A stretch of DNA of 64,000 nt from Microbispora corallina. Its GTDB lineage: Bacteria > Actinomycetota > Actinomycetes > Streptosporangiales > Streptosporangiaceae. Below, one piece after another: positions 16,505 through 24,517 of the stretch. The position numbers and the translations under genes are program-made. The stretch lies in contig NZ_BOOC01000011.1 in NCBI RefSeq assembly GCF_016863035.1, positions 287,468 to 351,467 of the forward strand, read 5' to 3'. Below the pieces are notes generated by a model. The model was not told the origin of the DNA and ran no database searches. It worked only from the letters and a program-made list of their open reading frames with translations. Within the stretch, counting starts at the first letter, position 1; the number at the start of each line of letters is the position of its first letter.

Positions 16505-17347
16505 TCACCTTCCCCTCGCGAGGATCCGCAGCCAGGCGCGCAGCAGAACGGTCCGGCGGGGCCGGACCGCGCGCCCGAGAACGTCGTGGCCGTGTCGTTC
16601 CAGGGCCGCGACCACGGCCCGGCCGCCCGCGACGTATCCGGCCACCGCCGTGCGCGCGACGCCGGGCAGCGTGCCGACCAGCGGCGCGCCCTCGTCGAGC
16701 AGGTGCGCGGCGCGCCGCGTCTGGAGCGCGACCACGTCGCGCAGCGGCTCGGTGTTTTGCACGGCAGTCAGGTCCGCCTCGGCGCAGCCGAGGCGCCGCA
16801 GGTCCTCCGCGGGCAGGTAGACCCGGCCGCGTGCGAGGTCCTCGCCGACGTCCTGGCAGTGCTCGAGGATCTGGAGCGCCGAGCAGATCCGGTCGGACAG
16901 CGCGATCCGGTCCGGGGTCGCGGCGCCGAAGACGTGGAGGACGATCCGCCCGACCGGGTTGGCCGACAGGGCGCAGTAGCCGAGCAGGTCGGCGAAGGTC
17001 TCGTACCGGCTCACCTCCTGGTCGCGGCGGTTCGCCTCCACCAGGTGGTGGAACGGCTCGGCGGGGACGGCGCAGGCCCGGACGGTGGGGGCGAGGACGC
17101 GCACCACCCCGAGGTGGGGTGGTCGTCCCGCGTACAGGCGGCGCAGGTCGGCGTCGACCGCGTCGAGCAGCTCCCGCCGCTCGCCCGGTGGGGCCTCGTC
17201 GCCGATGTCGTCCACCCGCCGGGCGAAGCCGTAGACCGCGAGGAGGTGCCGGCGGACGGAACGGGGGAGCAGGAGGGAGGCCACCGGAAAGTTCTCCCGG
17301 CGCGGGGGTGCCGCGTCGAGGTGGTGGAGCGCGGCCTCGGAGGACAT
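16505..17347 (-). CDS. hpnC: Hydroxysqualene synthase HpnC
   Basis: A 280-residue squalene/phytoene-synthase-fold protein, first gene of the operon. HpnC converts presqualene diphosphate into hydroxysqualene. The motifs are YGFARRVDDIGDE and CQDVGEDLARGRVYLP. The N-terminal RRENFPVASLLLPRSVRRHL is characteristic of HpnC. I start at the ATG 17347 (MSSEAALHHL), which has GGAG about 12 bases upstream; the frame is open 14 codons further to an ATG without family-like sequence. No polyprenyl synthase, dxs or ispH gene accompanies the operon, unlike the longer clusters of some streptomycetes, so farnesyl diphosphate comes from elsewhere. Confidence 0.95.
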   Translation of the reverse strand: MSSEAALHHLDAAPPRRENFPVASLLLPRSVRRHLLAVYGFARRVDDIGDEAPPGERRELLDAVDADLRRLYAGRPPHLGVVRVLAPTVRACAVPAEPFHHLVEANRRDQEVSRYETFADLLGYCALSANPVGRIVLHVFGAATPDRIALSDRICSALQILEHCQDVGEDLARGRVYLPAEDLRRLGCAEADLTAVQNTEPLRDVVALQTRRAAHLLDEGAPLVGTLPGVARTAVAGYVAGGRAVVAALERHGHDVLGRAVRPRRTVLLRAWLRILARGR

Positions 17348-17745
17348 GAGGGGAGGATCTCCTACGCATGTCGCTACAAAACACCGCATAAGGGACGTAC
17401 GGCTTTGCCTGGGTAAGGGTCCGGAACGGCGACGGCCGCAACGGGGGCGGGTTCGTCCGGGGAGGGCAAAAGGCCGGTCGTCCTCTTCGGATGCTGGGGA
17501 TGGTGTCCTTTCCCGCCGCTTTGGCCGTACCGGCGGGGGGTAAAAGCTTGCCGCCGTCCCGCGTCGCGGTGTCCTCCCGTCCCCCGGGGTACGACCTGCT
17601 GTGGGGCGTGAGCACGACCCGCGGGCAGGGGGCGCCGTACCCGGCGGCCGGGCACGCAGCCGGCGCGGGTCGGCGGACGGCCTGCGCAGGGGAGGCCACG
17701 TCGATGCAGCTCAGTGGACGGTCTGCCGCCCCGCGGCGGGCGCGG
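17348..17745. other. Intergenic region upstream of the hopanoid operon
   Basis: About 400 bases without a supportable gene. It must contain the minus-strand hpn promoter. The most A/T-rich stretch is at 17370-17400, but I see no convincing -35/-10 pair. An 11-base direct repeat TCAGTGGACGG occurs at about 17712 and 17747, the second overlapping the end of the deacetylase gene. No riboswitch-like structure was recognised. Confidence 0.5.
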
Positions 17746-18531
17746 TCAGTGGACGGCGTGCTCCGCCAGCGGGCCGACCTGGAGACCGGCCGCCCGGCAG
17801 CGGTCCACCACCGGCGCGAGGGCCCCCAGCGCCGAGCGCCAGGAACCGGGTGCGGAGGTGTGGTCGCAGTCATGGAGCAGCAGGGTCGCGCCGCCGCGCA
17901 GGCCGGGCGTGAGGGACGCCTCGACCGAGGCGGGGGTGGCGCCCGCCGTCCAGTCGCGGCCCCAGGCCGTCCAGAGGACGGGGCGGAGCCCATGCCGGCG
18001 CGCCGCGATCAGGGCCTCCGCGCTCAGCACCCCGTAGGGCGGCCGGTACCAGGCCGGGCGCGTCCCCGTGACCTCGGTGACGAGGCGCGCGGCCCGGCCC
18101 ATCTCGGCGGTGACCCGGCCCGGACGGCGGAGCAGGGTGGGGTCGTGACGCCAGCCGTGGACCGCCATCTCGTGACCGGCCTCGGCGATCCGGCGGCCCG
18201 TGCCGGGATGGCGTTCCAGCATCTCGCCCAGGACGAAGAAGGTCGCCCGGCAGCCGAGCCGGTCCAGCTCGTCGAGGAACCGCGGCGTGGAGGCGGGATC
18301 CGGGCCGTCGTCGAACGTCAGCGCGACGTGGCCGGGCGCGCCGTCCCCCGACAGCCCGGGCACCCACCGGCGTACGGCGGGCAGCCAGGTCGCGGCGGGC
18401 CCGGCGTGGAGCAGGGCGCCCCCGGCCAGCCCGAACGCCAGCGCGGCACGCGTCACCCCTCCAGTGTGCGCGACCGCCCCCGCGACCGTCCGGAGTGCCC
18501 GCGTGACGACGGCGGGGAGGGGGGCGGCCAT
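17746..18531 (-). CDS. Polysaccharide deacetylase (NodB homology domain), exported
   Basis: A 261-residue protein with an N-terminal hydrophobic stretch (TRAALAFGLAGGALLHAGPA) that should act as a signal or anchor. It is followed by a complete NodB domain: TFDDGPDPASTP with metal-binding Asp, HEMAVHGWRHD with the metal His pair, RPAWYRPPYG, and LLLHDCDHTSAP near the C terminus. Such CE4 enzymes remove acetyl groups from N-acetylglucosamine polymers such as peptidoglycan or chitin. It is divergent from the glycosyltransferase at 18604, with only 72 bases between them, suggesting joint regulation. Confidence 0.9.
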   Translation of the reverse strand: MAAPLPAVVTRALRTVAGAVAHTGGVTRAALAFGLAGGALLHAGPAATWLPAVRRWVPGLSGDGAPGHVALTFDDGPDPASTPRFLDELDRLGCRATFFVLGEMLERHPGTGRRIAEAGHEMAVHGWRHDPTLLRRPGRVTAEMGRAARLVTEVTGTRPAWYRPPYGVLSAEALIAARRHGLRPVLWTAWGRDWTAGATPASVEASLTPGLRGGATLLLHDCDHTSAPGSWRSALGALAPVVDRCRAAGLQVGPLAEHAVH

Positions 18532-18603
18532 GGCGACGGGGTTCCGGGGCGACGGCGGCGCGGACGGTCGACGGCGACGGTGTAGGTGAAGGCGGTGGGG
18601 TCG

Positions 18604-19767
18604 ATGACCGCGGAGCGGGACAGGACGGTACTGATCCTCAGCGCCGGCATGGGCGCGGGGCATGACCGGGTCGCCGCGGAGCTGGCGTCCCGGCTCGCGG
18701 CGGGGGGCGCCGGGGCGCGGGTGCTCGACGTGCTCGACCTGCTGCCGCTGAGGCTCGGGGCCGCGCTGCGCGGCGGTTACCGATGGGCCGTCGGCTCGGC
18801 GCCCTGGCTGTACGCGCTGACCTACCGGGTCTTCTTCGTCTCCGGCCGGACGCCTCCGGCCTCGCCGCTGACGTGGCTGCTGGCGCGCCGCCTGGAGGAG
18901 GTCGTACGGCGCCTGCGGCCGGTGGCTGTGGTCTCCACGTTCCACGTGGCCGCGCAGGCCGCCGGGCACCTGCGGGCGGCGGGCCGGCTCGCGGTCCCCA
19001 GCACGGTGGTGGTCACCGACTTCGCGGCCCACCGGCTGTGGCTGCATCCGGGCAACGACCGGTACCTGTGCCCCGACCCCGCCACGGCCGCCGCGGTGTG
19101 CGCCGCCACCGGCCGCCCCGCGTACCGCCACGCGCCGCTCGTGCGGCCGGACGTCGCCCGGGTCCGCTCGGACGGTGCCCGCTCGGACGTCGCCCGGGTC
19201 CGCTCGGACGGTGCCCGCTCGGACGGTGCCCGCTTGGACGGTGCCCGCTCGGACGGGGTCCGCGAACAGTTGGGGGCGCGCCCGGGCGACCGGCTGGTGC
19301 TGGTCTCCGCCGGTTCCTGGGGCGTCGGGCGGGTGGAGGAGACGGCCCGCGTCCTGGCCGCGACCGGGCGCCACCTGCCCGTCGTGCTGTGCGGCGCCAA
19401 CGACCGGCTGCGCCGCCGGATCGAGCGCGCGGGTGCCGGGCTCGCCCTCGGCTGGCGCGACGACGTGCCCGCCCTGCTCGCCGCCGCGTACGCCCTCGTG
19501 GACAACGCCGCCGGCCTGACCTGCAAGGAGGCGTTCGCCGCAGGCGTGCCCGTGGTGTCCTACCGGCCCATCCCGGGACACGGTGGGGACGGCGCCGCCG
19601 CGATGGCGCGGTCCGGGCTCGCCCTCTACGCCCGCGACGCGGCCCAGCTGGTCGCCGCCCTGGACCGGCTCGACGGCACGGCGGAGCGGGAGGCGCTGGT
19701 GGCACGGGCGGCGGCCCTGTTCAGCGCGGCGCCCGCCGAGTCGCTTGTCGCCCTTCCGCCGGAGTGA
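18604..19767 (+). CDS. Glycosyltransferase of the MGDG synthase / UgtP type (GT28-like)
   Basis: A 387-residue GT-B enzyme: N-terminal LILSAGMGAGHDRVAAELASRL, the lipid-facing MGDG-synthase domain (VVSTFHVAAQAAGHLRAAG...VVTDFAAHRLWLHPG), and the C-terminal nucleotide-sugar half (LVSAGSWGVGRVEETARVL; DNAAGLTCKEAFAAGVPVV). It likely transfers a sugar from a UDP-sugar to diacylglycerol or another lipid at the membrane. Between the two halves is an insertion rich in VRSDGARSDG, encoded by a minisatellite at 19150-19251. I chose ATG 18604; a GTG at 18586 is possible. Its last 47 bases overlap the convergent DMT transporter gene. Confidence 0.84.
   Translation: MTAERDRTVLILSAGMGAGHDRVAAELASRLAAGGAGARVLDVLDLLPLRLGAALRGGYRWAVGSAPWLYALTYRVFFVSGRTPPASPLTWLLARRLEEVVRRLRPVAVVSTFHVAAQAAGHLRAAGRLAVPSTVVVTDFAAHRLWLHPGNDRYLCPDPATAAAVCAATGRPAYRHAPLVRPDVARVRSDGARSDVARVRSDGARSDGARLDGARSDGVREQLGARPGDRLVLVSAGSWGVGRVEETARVLAATGRHLPVVLCGANDRLRRRIERAGAGLALGWRDDVPALLAAAYALVDNAAGLTCKEAFAAGVPVVSYRPIPGHGGDGAAAMARSGLALYARDAAQLVAALDRLDGTAEREALVARAAALFSAAPAESLVALPPE
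19150..19251. repeat. 36/15-base in-frame minisatellite in the glycosyltransferase linker
   Basis: A 36-base unit (21-base GACGTCGCCCGGGTCCGCTC-type block plus 15-base GACGGTGCCCGCTCG) occurs twice in tandem, followed by two more 15-base copies, one with a single C-to-T change. Near identity at DNA level points to recent slippage or unequal exchange; the frame is preserved. Confidence 0.88.
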
Positions 19768-20683
19768 ACGGCGCCTCGCCCTCCAGGGTGGCCGAGCGCG
19801 ACAGCAGCAGGCTGCCGTACAGGATCAGGGCGATGCCGGCGAGCTCCGGCACGACCCAGGGGCCGGTGCGGATGTCCTCTCCGAACAGGGCCACGCCGTA
19901 CGCCGTGCTGGCCACGGGATCGGTCACGGTGAGGGCCGGCTGGACGGCGACGAGCGGCCCGCTCTGCAGGGCGTTCTGCAGCAGGTACAGGCTGGCCAGC
20001 CCGGCGGCGACCATGGCGTAGAGCGACCAGGCGCGGGGCAGGTCGGCGAGCCCGCCGGTGGCCAGGGTGGTCGTGCGCTTCATCAGCACCGCGGTGTAGG
20101 CGAAGCCGAGCCCCGCGGCGACCCCCAGGAGGACGGCGCGCGGCGCCCCGCCCGCGGCAAGCGCGAGCGCGACGCAGCACGCGATGGCGCCCGCCGTCGC
20201 CCCTGCCGAGACGGCCCATCCGGCCACGCCGGGGATGCGGTCGCCCGGCTCGGGGGACGCGGCCGCGAGGAAGCCGCCGAGACCCGCCGTCAGCGCCCCG
20301 ATGGCCACCCATGAGGCCGACTCGATCCGGACGCGGAACACCCGGCCCGCGAGCAGCATCGTGAACGGCAGCTCCGCCACGAGGATGGGCTGCACGAGCG
20401 CGAGGCCGCCCGTGGTCAGCGCGGCCGCCTGGAACAGGAACCCGCCGATGAGGGCGCCGATGCCGCCCAGCCACAGAGGGCGCCGGAGCAGATCCCAGAT
20501 CAGCCCGACCCGGAACGCCTCCTCGGGGGGCGCCGCCCGCGCGGCGCGGCGCTGCAGCACCGACGCGACGGCGTTCGCCGCCGCCGCCAGCACCGCGAGG
20601 AGGATGGCGATGTGCACCGCGCGCCCCGATCCGTCGTCCCGGCCGGACTCTCCGGTATCCGTCCCCCTGTGGCCACGGGTCAT
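19721..20683 (-). CDS. DMT family transporter (EamA-like)
   Basis: A 320-residue integral membrane protein with about nine or ten hydrophobic helices and the two-fold repeat of the drug/metabolite transporter superfamily. Segments AILLAVLAAAANAVASVLQRRAA and LVQPILVAELPFTMLLAGRVF are typical of actinobacterial DMT proteins in the magnesium-transporter NIPA-like/EamA group. ATG at 20683. The 3' end runs 47 bases into the convergent glycosyltransferase gene. No neighbouring gene hints at the substrate. Confidence 0.85.
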   Translation of the reverse strand: MTRGHRGTDTGESGRDDGSGRAVHIAILLAVLAAAANAVASVLQRRAARAAPPEEAFRVGLIWDLLRRPLWLGGIGALIGGFLFQAAALTTGGLALVQPILVAELPFTMLLAGRVFRVRIESASWVAIGALTAGLGGFLAAASPEPGDRIPGVAGWAVSAGATAGAIACCVALALAAGGAPRAVLLGVAAGLGFAYTAVLMKRTTTLATGGLADLPRAWSLYAMVAAGLASLYLLQNALQSGPLVAVQPALTVTDPVASTAYGVALFGEDIRTGPWVVPELAGIALILYGSLLLSRSATLEGEAPFTPAEGRQATRRAPR

Positions 20684-20828
20684 GTCACGCGACGCTGCAT
20701 ATCCAATGCGTGTTTAAGGGAGTAAAGCCAATTAAATACCGACTTATTAATCTTTCGGGAGAATAGCGGCGTGGGGTCGGGTACGGGCGCGTTGTCCAAC
20801 GCAATTCATCCGGAAAGGCGGAACGGAC

Positions 20829-21293
20829 ATGGTCCGACCGACCGGCCTAGCGGGCCAAACCGACGTGGCGGAGCTACGGCAGACATTCGACCGGGCGGGC
20901 TCCACGGCCCCCGCGCAGATCATGGACGGTCTCACGTTCCTGGCGGGGCTCTACCTCGCGATATCGCCGTGGGTCGTCGGGTTCTCCGGCGCCAGGAGCC
21001 TGGCGGTGAACAACCTGATCATCGGTCTGGCCGTCGCCGCCCTCGCCCTCGGCTTCGCGTCAGCGTTCGGCCGCACCTACGGCGTGAGCTGGATGACGCC
21101 GCTGTTCGGGATCTGGACGATCGTCGCGCCCTGGATCGTCAGCGGACGCCCCGCGACCACCGGGACGATCTGGAACAACGTGGTGACCGGCATCCTCATC
21201 TTCGTGTTCGGCGCGGGCGCCCTCGCTACGGCGCTGGCGTTCCGCAGGCAGCGGCACGGTGAGACGACGGGCCGCCGGCTCGGCAACTGGTAG
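20829..21293 (+). CDS. SPW repeat membrane protein
   Basis: A 154-residue protein with two SPW-repeat units, each a pair of helices ending in a conserved proline-tryptophan: LYLAISPWVVGFSG and TIVAPWIVSGRP. Four membrane helices in total; both termini are polar. The family is common in actinobacteria and function is not established. ATG start with GGAAAGGCGGA upstream. A 145-base, locally A/T-rich leader (20700-20765) precedes it. It opens a block of stress-type genes. Confidence 0.87.
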   Translation: MVRPTGLAGQTDVAELRQTFDRAGSTAPAQIMDGLTFLAGLYLAISPWVVGFSGARSLAVNNLIIGLAVAALALGFASAFGRTYGVSWMTPLFGIWTIVAPWIVSGRPATTGTIWNNVVTGILIFVFGAGALATALAFRRQRHGETTGRRLGNW

Positions 21294-21454
21294 CCACGCG
21301 CGTGGGCCGCATCCGGGCCGCCCGACGCCCGTCGTCGGCGGCCCAGCGCGGCCCTCGTCTCTTTTCACGGCACGATCTTCCCCGGCGGATCTTTCACGGC
21401 GGACCTTTAACGACGGACGGCCCTTGTACGGGGGGTGAGCCGCCGGGACGACCG

Positions 21455-21478
21455 GTTTGCCCCCGAAGGCCGGGGGTA
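21455..21478 (+). promoter_or_regulatory. SigB/SigF-like promoter of the SDR gene
   Basis: GTTT (21455-21458) and GGGTA (21474-21478) are separated by 15 bases, ten bases before the ATG at 21489. This matches the consensus for group 3 general-stress sigma factors of actinobacteria. The transcript would have a very short leader. Confidence 0.75.
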
Positions 21479-21488
21479 CCCGAGGTGC

Positions 21489-22352
21489 ATGTCCGAGCAG
21501 CCGAACAGCACACCGCCACCGCAGACACAGCAGTACCCGGGCGAGAGCGGGCAGATGACGCCCGAGCCCCGGGACGAGATGCGCGACTACGTGGGCCGCG
21601 GCCTCCTGGAAGGCAAACGCGCCCTGGTCACGGGCGGCGACTCCGGCATCGGACGGGCCGTGGCCGTCGCGTTCGCCAAGGAGGGCGCCGACGTCGCCGT
21701 CGCGTACCTCACCGAGCACAAGGACGCCCAGCACACCCAGGAGCTCGTCGAACGGGAGGGCCGCCGCTGCGTGACCATCCCCGGCGACCTCGCCGACGCC
21801 CGCCACTGCGACGAGGTCGTCGAGCGGACCGTCCGCGAGCTGGGCGGGATCGACGTGCTCGTCAACAACATCGCCACGCAGTCGCCCGTCCAGTCGCTGG
21901 AGGAACTGTCCGACGAGCAGTGGGAGCGGACCTTCGCGGTCAACATCCACAGCTACTTCCGGGTGACCAGGGCCGCCCTCCGGCACATGGGCGAGGGCGG
22001 GGCCATCGTCAACACCTCGTCGATCAACGGCCTGCGCGGCAACAAGACCCTGATCGACTACTCGGCGACCAAGGGCGCCGTCAACGCGTTCACGTACTCG
22101 ATGGCGCAGGTGCTCGTCGACCGGAGGATCCGGGTCAACGCCGTCGCGCCCGGGCCCGTCTGGACGCCGCTCATCCCCTCGACGTTCCCGGAGGAGAAGG
22201 TCGCGTCGTTCGGGGAGCAGGTGCCCATGAAGCGGGCCGCCCACCCCGACGAGATCGCGCCGTCGTACGTCTTCTTCGCCGCCGACCGCCTCTCGTCGTA
22301 CTACACGGGCGAGGTGCTCGCCCCCATCGGCGGCGAGACCCTGCCCGGCTGA
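21489..22352 (+). CDS. SDR family oxidoreductase, general-stress type (YhdG/GSP39-like)
   Basis: A 287-residue SDR with the long N terminus of the GSP39/YghA group (PPPQTQQYPGESGQMTPEPR), cofactor motif TGGDSGIGRAVAVAFAKEGADV, NNIA, catalytic serine in VNTSSING, YSATKG (Tyr and Lys) and a C-terminal TGEVLAPIGGETLPG. In Bacillus the counterpart is a SigB-controlled stress protein. Here a SigB/SigF-like promoter lies directly upstream. The ATG at 21489 is preferred over an in-frame upstream start because that start lies before the promoter. A strong terminator follows. Confidence 0.9.
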   Translation: MSEQPNSTPPPQTQQYPGESGQMTPEPRDEMRDYVGRGLLEGKRALVTGGDSGIGRAVAVAFAKEGADVAVAYLTEHKDAQHTQELVEREGRRCVTIPGDLADARHCDEVVERTVRELGGIDVLVNNIATQSPVQSLEELSDEQWERTFAVNIHSYFRVTRAALRHMGEGGAIVNTSSINGLRGNKTLIDYSATKGAVNAFTYSMAQVLVDRRIRVNAVAPGPVWTPLIPSTFPEEKVASFGEQVPMKRAAHPDEIAPSYVFFAADRLSSYYTGEVLAPIGGETLPG

Positions 22353-22446
22353 CGACGCCGCGTCCCCCGCGGCCCCGGCCCGCGCAGGACGGGACCGGCG
22401 GGCGTCATGATCGGCGTTCGGAGATCACCGGACGGCAGGGCCGCAG

Positions 22447-22492
22447 CATGGCGAGGCCCCGGGGCGGACATCGCTCCCGGGGCCTCGCCATG
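22447..22492 (+). terminator. Strong hairpin terminator after the SDR gene
   Basis: A perfect 17-base stem (22447-22463 with 22476-22492) flanks a 12-base loop, with no T-tract, as usual in high-G+C genomes. It lies between the SDR and the convergent DUF3072 gene and can act in both directions. Confidence 0.8.
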
Positions 22493-22546
22493 CGCGCCGG
22501 CCCTTCTCGGGCCCGTTCCGCCGCCGCCGTTACGCGCCGGTCCCGC

Positions 22547-22750
22547 TCATGCGCCGTCCTCGTTCAGGCGCCGGCTGTGCTCCTGCAACTCGTCGATCAG
22601 CTTGGACGCCTCGGCCTTGCTGAGCCCCTCCGGGACGTCCCGCCCCGCCTCCCGGGCGAGCGTGCGCAGGTAGGACTCCTGCGGCGCGGTCATCGGCTCG
22701 TCGCCGGTCGCCCAGTCCTCCGGGTCCTTCTCGACAGGTCCTCGATCCAT
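22547..22750 (-). CDS. DUF3072 domain protein
   Basis: A 67-residue protein matching DUF3072 in full: KDPEDWATGDEPMTAPQESYLRTLAREAG followed by LSKAEASKLIDELQ. It is small, charged and probably cytoplasmic; function unknown. Preceded by GGAGGAGTC and by a SigB/SigF-like promoter at 22804-22781. Placement between stress-type genes agrees with a stress role, which is inference. Confidence 0.88.
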   Translation of the reverse strand: MDRGPVEKDPEDWATGDEPMTAPQESYLRTLAREAGRDVPEGLSKAEASKLIDELQEHSRRLNEDGA

Positions 22751-22780
22751 GACTCCTCCAGTATCGAACCTCCGTTCGCC

Positions 22781-22804
22781 TACCCGCGCGGCGGCGCCGA
22801 TAAC
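22781..22804 (-). promoter_or_regulatory. SigB/SigF-like promoter of the DUF3072 gene
   Basis: On the minus strand GTTA (22804-22801), a 15-base spacer and GGGTA (22785-22781). One mismatch to GTTT. The start codon is 30 bases downstream. Confidence 0.6.
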
Positions 22805-22819
22805 AGGAGGGAGCCGAGG

Positions 22820-23359
22820 TCAGCCGGCCGGCACGTGCCGCACGTACTGCGCCTGGGTGGAGCGGGCCTGCGGCTCCCGGCCGGCGCGCCTGTCGAGGGC
22901 GCGCGCCGCGAGGACCGCTCCGGCCGCGCACCCCGCGAGCAGCGCCGCCGTCGTGGCGACGATCCCGGCGCCTCCGGCCGGCGCCGCCGCCTCCCGTACG
23001 GCGGGCCGGCGCCACGCCTTGAGCCACAGGGCCTCGGCCGCCGCGTCGAGCAGGTACGTGGGACGGATCCGGCCGATCGGGACGTAGGTCAGGTCGATCG
23101 CGAGCAGCGTCCCGGCCGTGGCCATGCCGATCCGCCGGGCCTGCTCGACCCCCTCCGGTGTGGACGCCCCCCGGAGCTGGGTCCAGCCGATGCCCACGAG
23201 GAGGCCGGCGACCGTGCGTTCCAGCCACCGGTCGGTCTTCGGGCCGAACACCTTCTCGAAGCTCTCCACGTGCAGCAGCGGCCACATCCCGCCCGCGATG
23301 TTGAAGAGCCCGTGGGCGCGGGCGAGAGCCGCCGCACCCCTGCCGTCCTGGATGTCCAT
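22820..23359 (-). CDS. Small integral membrane protein, unknown function
   Basis: A 179-residue protein with about four hydrophobic helices: HGLFNIAGGMWPLLH, VAGLLVGIGWTQL, a TAGTLLAIDLTYV stretch and a C-terminal GIVATTAALLAGCAAGAVLAAR. Motif-like residues FEKVFGPKTDRWL and DLTYVPIGRIRPTYLLDAAAE recur in actinobacterial homologues as far as I recall, but I cannot name a family. The ATG at 23359 is chosen because a promoter-like GTTT-N15-GGGCAT lies ten bases upstream; the open frame extends further but would cross that element. Confidence 0.7.
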   Translation of the reverse strand: MDIQDGRGAAALARAHGLFNIAGGMWPLLHVESFEKVFGPKTDRWLERTVAGLLVGIGWTQLRGASTPEGVEQARRIGMATAGTLLAIDLTYVPIGRIRPTYLLDAAAEALWLKAWRRPAVREAAAPAGGAGIVATTAALLAGCAAGAVLAARALDRRAGREPQARSTQAQYVRHVPAG

Positions 23360-23368
23360 AGGCCGTCG

Positions 23369-23393
23369 ATGCCCGGGGCCGAATCCGACAAAC
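23369..23393 (-). promoter_or_regulatory. SigB/SigF-like promoter of the 22820-23359 gene
   Basis: On the minus strand GTTT (23393-23390), 15 bases, then GGGCAT (23374-23369), ten bases before the ATG. One change (T to C) from the GGGTAT consensus; spacing identical to the promoter at 21455. Confidence 0.6.
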
Positions 23394-23491
23394 CACGCTT
23401 TCCGCCGTCCACGAAACCGGCCCGCGCACGCCCGCACCCCTCGCGACGTAAGGGTTCCGCACCACCGGCCGGTCGCGCTCCCGCCTCGGGC

Positions 23492-24070
23492 TCAGCCGTC
23501 CGTGCCCATGGCCTCGCGGATGAGGTCGCGGGTCCGGTCCATGATGGCGACCGGCGGGCCGAGCAGCACGCTCGCCGTCGCCGACTCCACACCCGGGTGC
23601 GGACGCGTGGGGGCCATCGCCTCCGCCGCCTTGACGCCGAGGGTCATCGACCGGCGCTCGGCCTCGCTCGTCAGGGCCCGGAGCGGGGTGAACTCGTACC
23701 GTTCCTCGCTGCGGGCGTGGGCGAGGACGGCGGCCCGCAGCACCCGGAGGTTCTTGTCGAACTCCGGGTCGTCCGGGCCCATCTTGTCGAGCCTGTCCAG
23801 CATCTCCTTCGCCTCGTGCTCCTCGGCCAGCCGCTCGTCGACCACGGCCTCGCCGCCGTCGAGCACGCGCCGGGCGACGGGGTGCACGATCTCCTCCTCC
23901 GCCGTCTCGTGCACGGCGAGCACGCGGACCAGGCGGCGGAACGCCCCGGCCCTGTCGCCGCCCGTCTCGACCTCGTCGAACAGGTCGCGGATCAGGGCGT
24001 GCTGGAGCAGCAGAAGATCGACGACGTCCGCCTCGTCCGTCGTCTCCGTCGTGGGCCGGTGGTCGCTCAT
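23492..24070 (-). CDS. Hemerythrin-domain (HHE) protein
   Basis: A 192-residue protein with the HHE cation-binding four-helix bundle. Iron ligands are recognisable in LLQHALIRDLFDEVE, VHETAEEEIVHPVA, EEHEAKEMLDRL and VLAHARSEERYEF. Such proteins bind a di-iron centre and sense or buffer oxygen, NO or peroxide. The C-terminal 40 residues extend past the domain. ATG with GGAGGAGACC upstream, and behind it the best SigB/SigF-like promoter of the region. A role in stress defence fits the neighbourhood. Confidence 0.9.
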   Translation of the reverse strand: MSDHRPTTETTDEADVVDLLLLQHALIRDLFDEVETGGDRAGAFRRLVRVLAVHETAEEEIVHPVARRVLDGGEAVVDERLAEEHEAKEMLDRLDKMGPDDPEFDKNLRVLRAAVLAHARSEERYEFTPLRALTSEAERRSMTLGVKAAEAMAPTRPHPGVESATASVLLGPPVAIMDRTRDLIREAMGTDG

Positions 24071-24104
24071 GGGGGTCTCCTCCGTGTGGACGTCCCGCCC
24101 CAGC

Positions 24105-24127
24105 TACCCTGGCCCGTCGCCTGAAAC
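24105..24127 (-). promoter_or_regulatory. SigB/SigF-like promoter of the hemerythrin gene
   Basis: On the minus strand GTTT (24127-24124), a 14-base spacer and GGGTA (24109-24105). Both elements match consensus exactly; 34 bases to the start codon. Confidence 0.75.
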
Positions 24128-24204
24128 GGCGGGGACGGCGCCACGTGGGGCCCCCGCTGGCCGGCCATCGCGGTCGGGTCGCCGCCCCGCGAGCGGGCGC
24201 CGGC

Positions 24205-24456
24205 TCAGCCGCCGCCGGTCTCCTCGGCGCGTGTCGAGACGTGGGCGCGGCCGTCGTCGCCCAGGTAGACCAGGCCCTCCCCGCTCAGCACGTCGACCGC
24301 GCGCCGGACGTCCTCGGGCCGCACGCCGTGCTCCTCGACGAGGGTCTCCTCCGGCGGGAGCGGGCAGTCGGGTTCGATCCGCCCGTGCAGGATCTCCTGC
24401 CGCAGGGCCGCCGCGAGCCGCCGGTACGCGGGGTCGGGTTCCTCGGGTTCGTTCAC
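24205..24456 (-). CDS. Short GntR-type winged-helix protein
   Basis: An 83-residue protein consisting only of a GntR-like DNA-binding domain: PAYRRLAAALRQEILHGRIEPDCPLPPEETLVEEHGV followed by RRAVDVLSGEGLVY. No effector domain, so it may act as a simple DNA-binding protein or partner. GTG start (24456, with another GTG one codon upstream) behind a GGGGGAG run. It lies between the hemerythrin and dehydrogenase genes, same strand. Target unknown. Confidence 0.75.
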   Translation of the reverse strand: MNEPEEPDPAYRRLAAALRQEILHGRIEPDCPLPPEETLVEEHGVRPEDVRRAVDVLSGEGLVYLGDDGRAHVSTRAEETGGG

Positions 24457-24517
24457 CACAGCCCGGACACTCCCCCCGGCGCGCCGTCCTAACCCGGCCG
24501 GGACGAGCCCGCCGCGG

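Noticed and set aside
17348..17745. Riboswitch in front of the hopanoid operon
   Set aside because: No cobalamin, SAM or TPP core could be recognised, and the leader next to hpnC is short.
19150..19251. CRISPR array
   Set aside because: Repeats are directly abutting, in frame and without unique spacers; this is a coding minisatellite. No cas gene is present.
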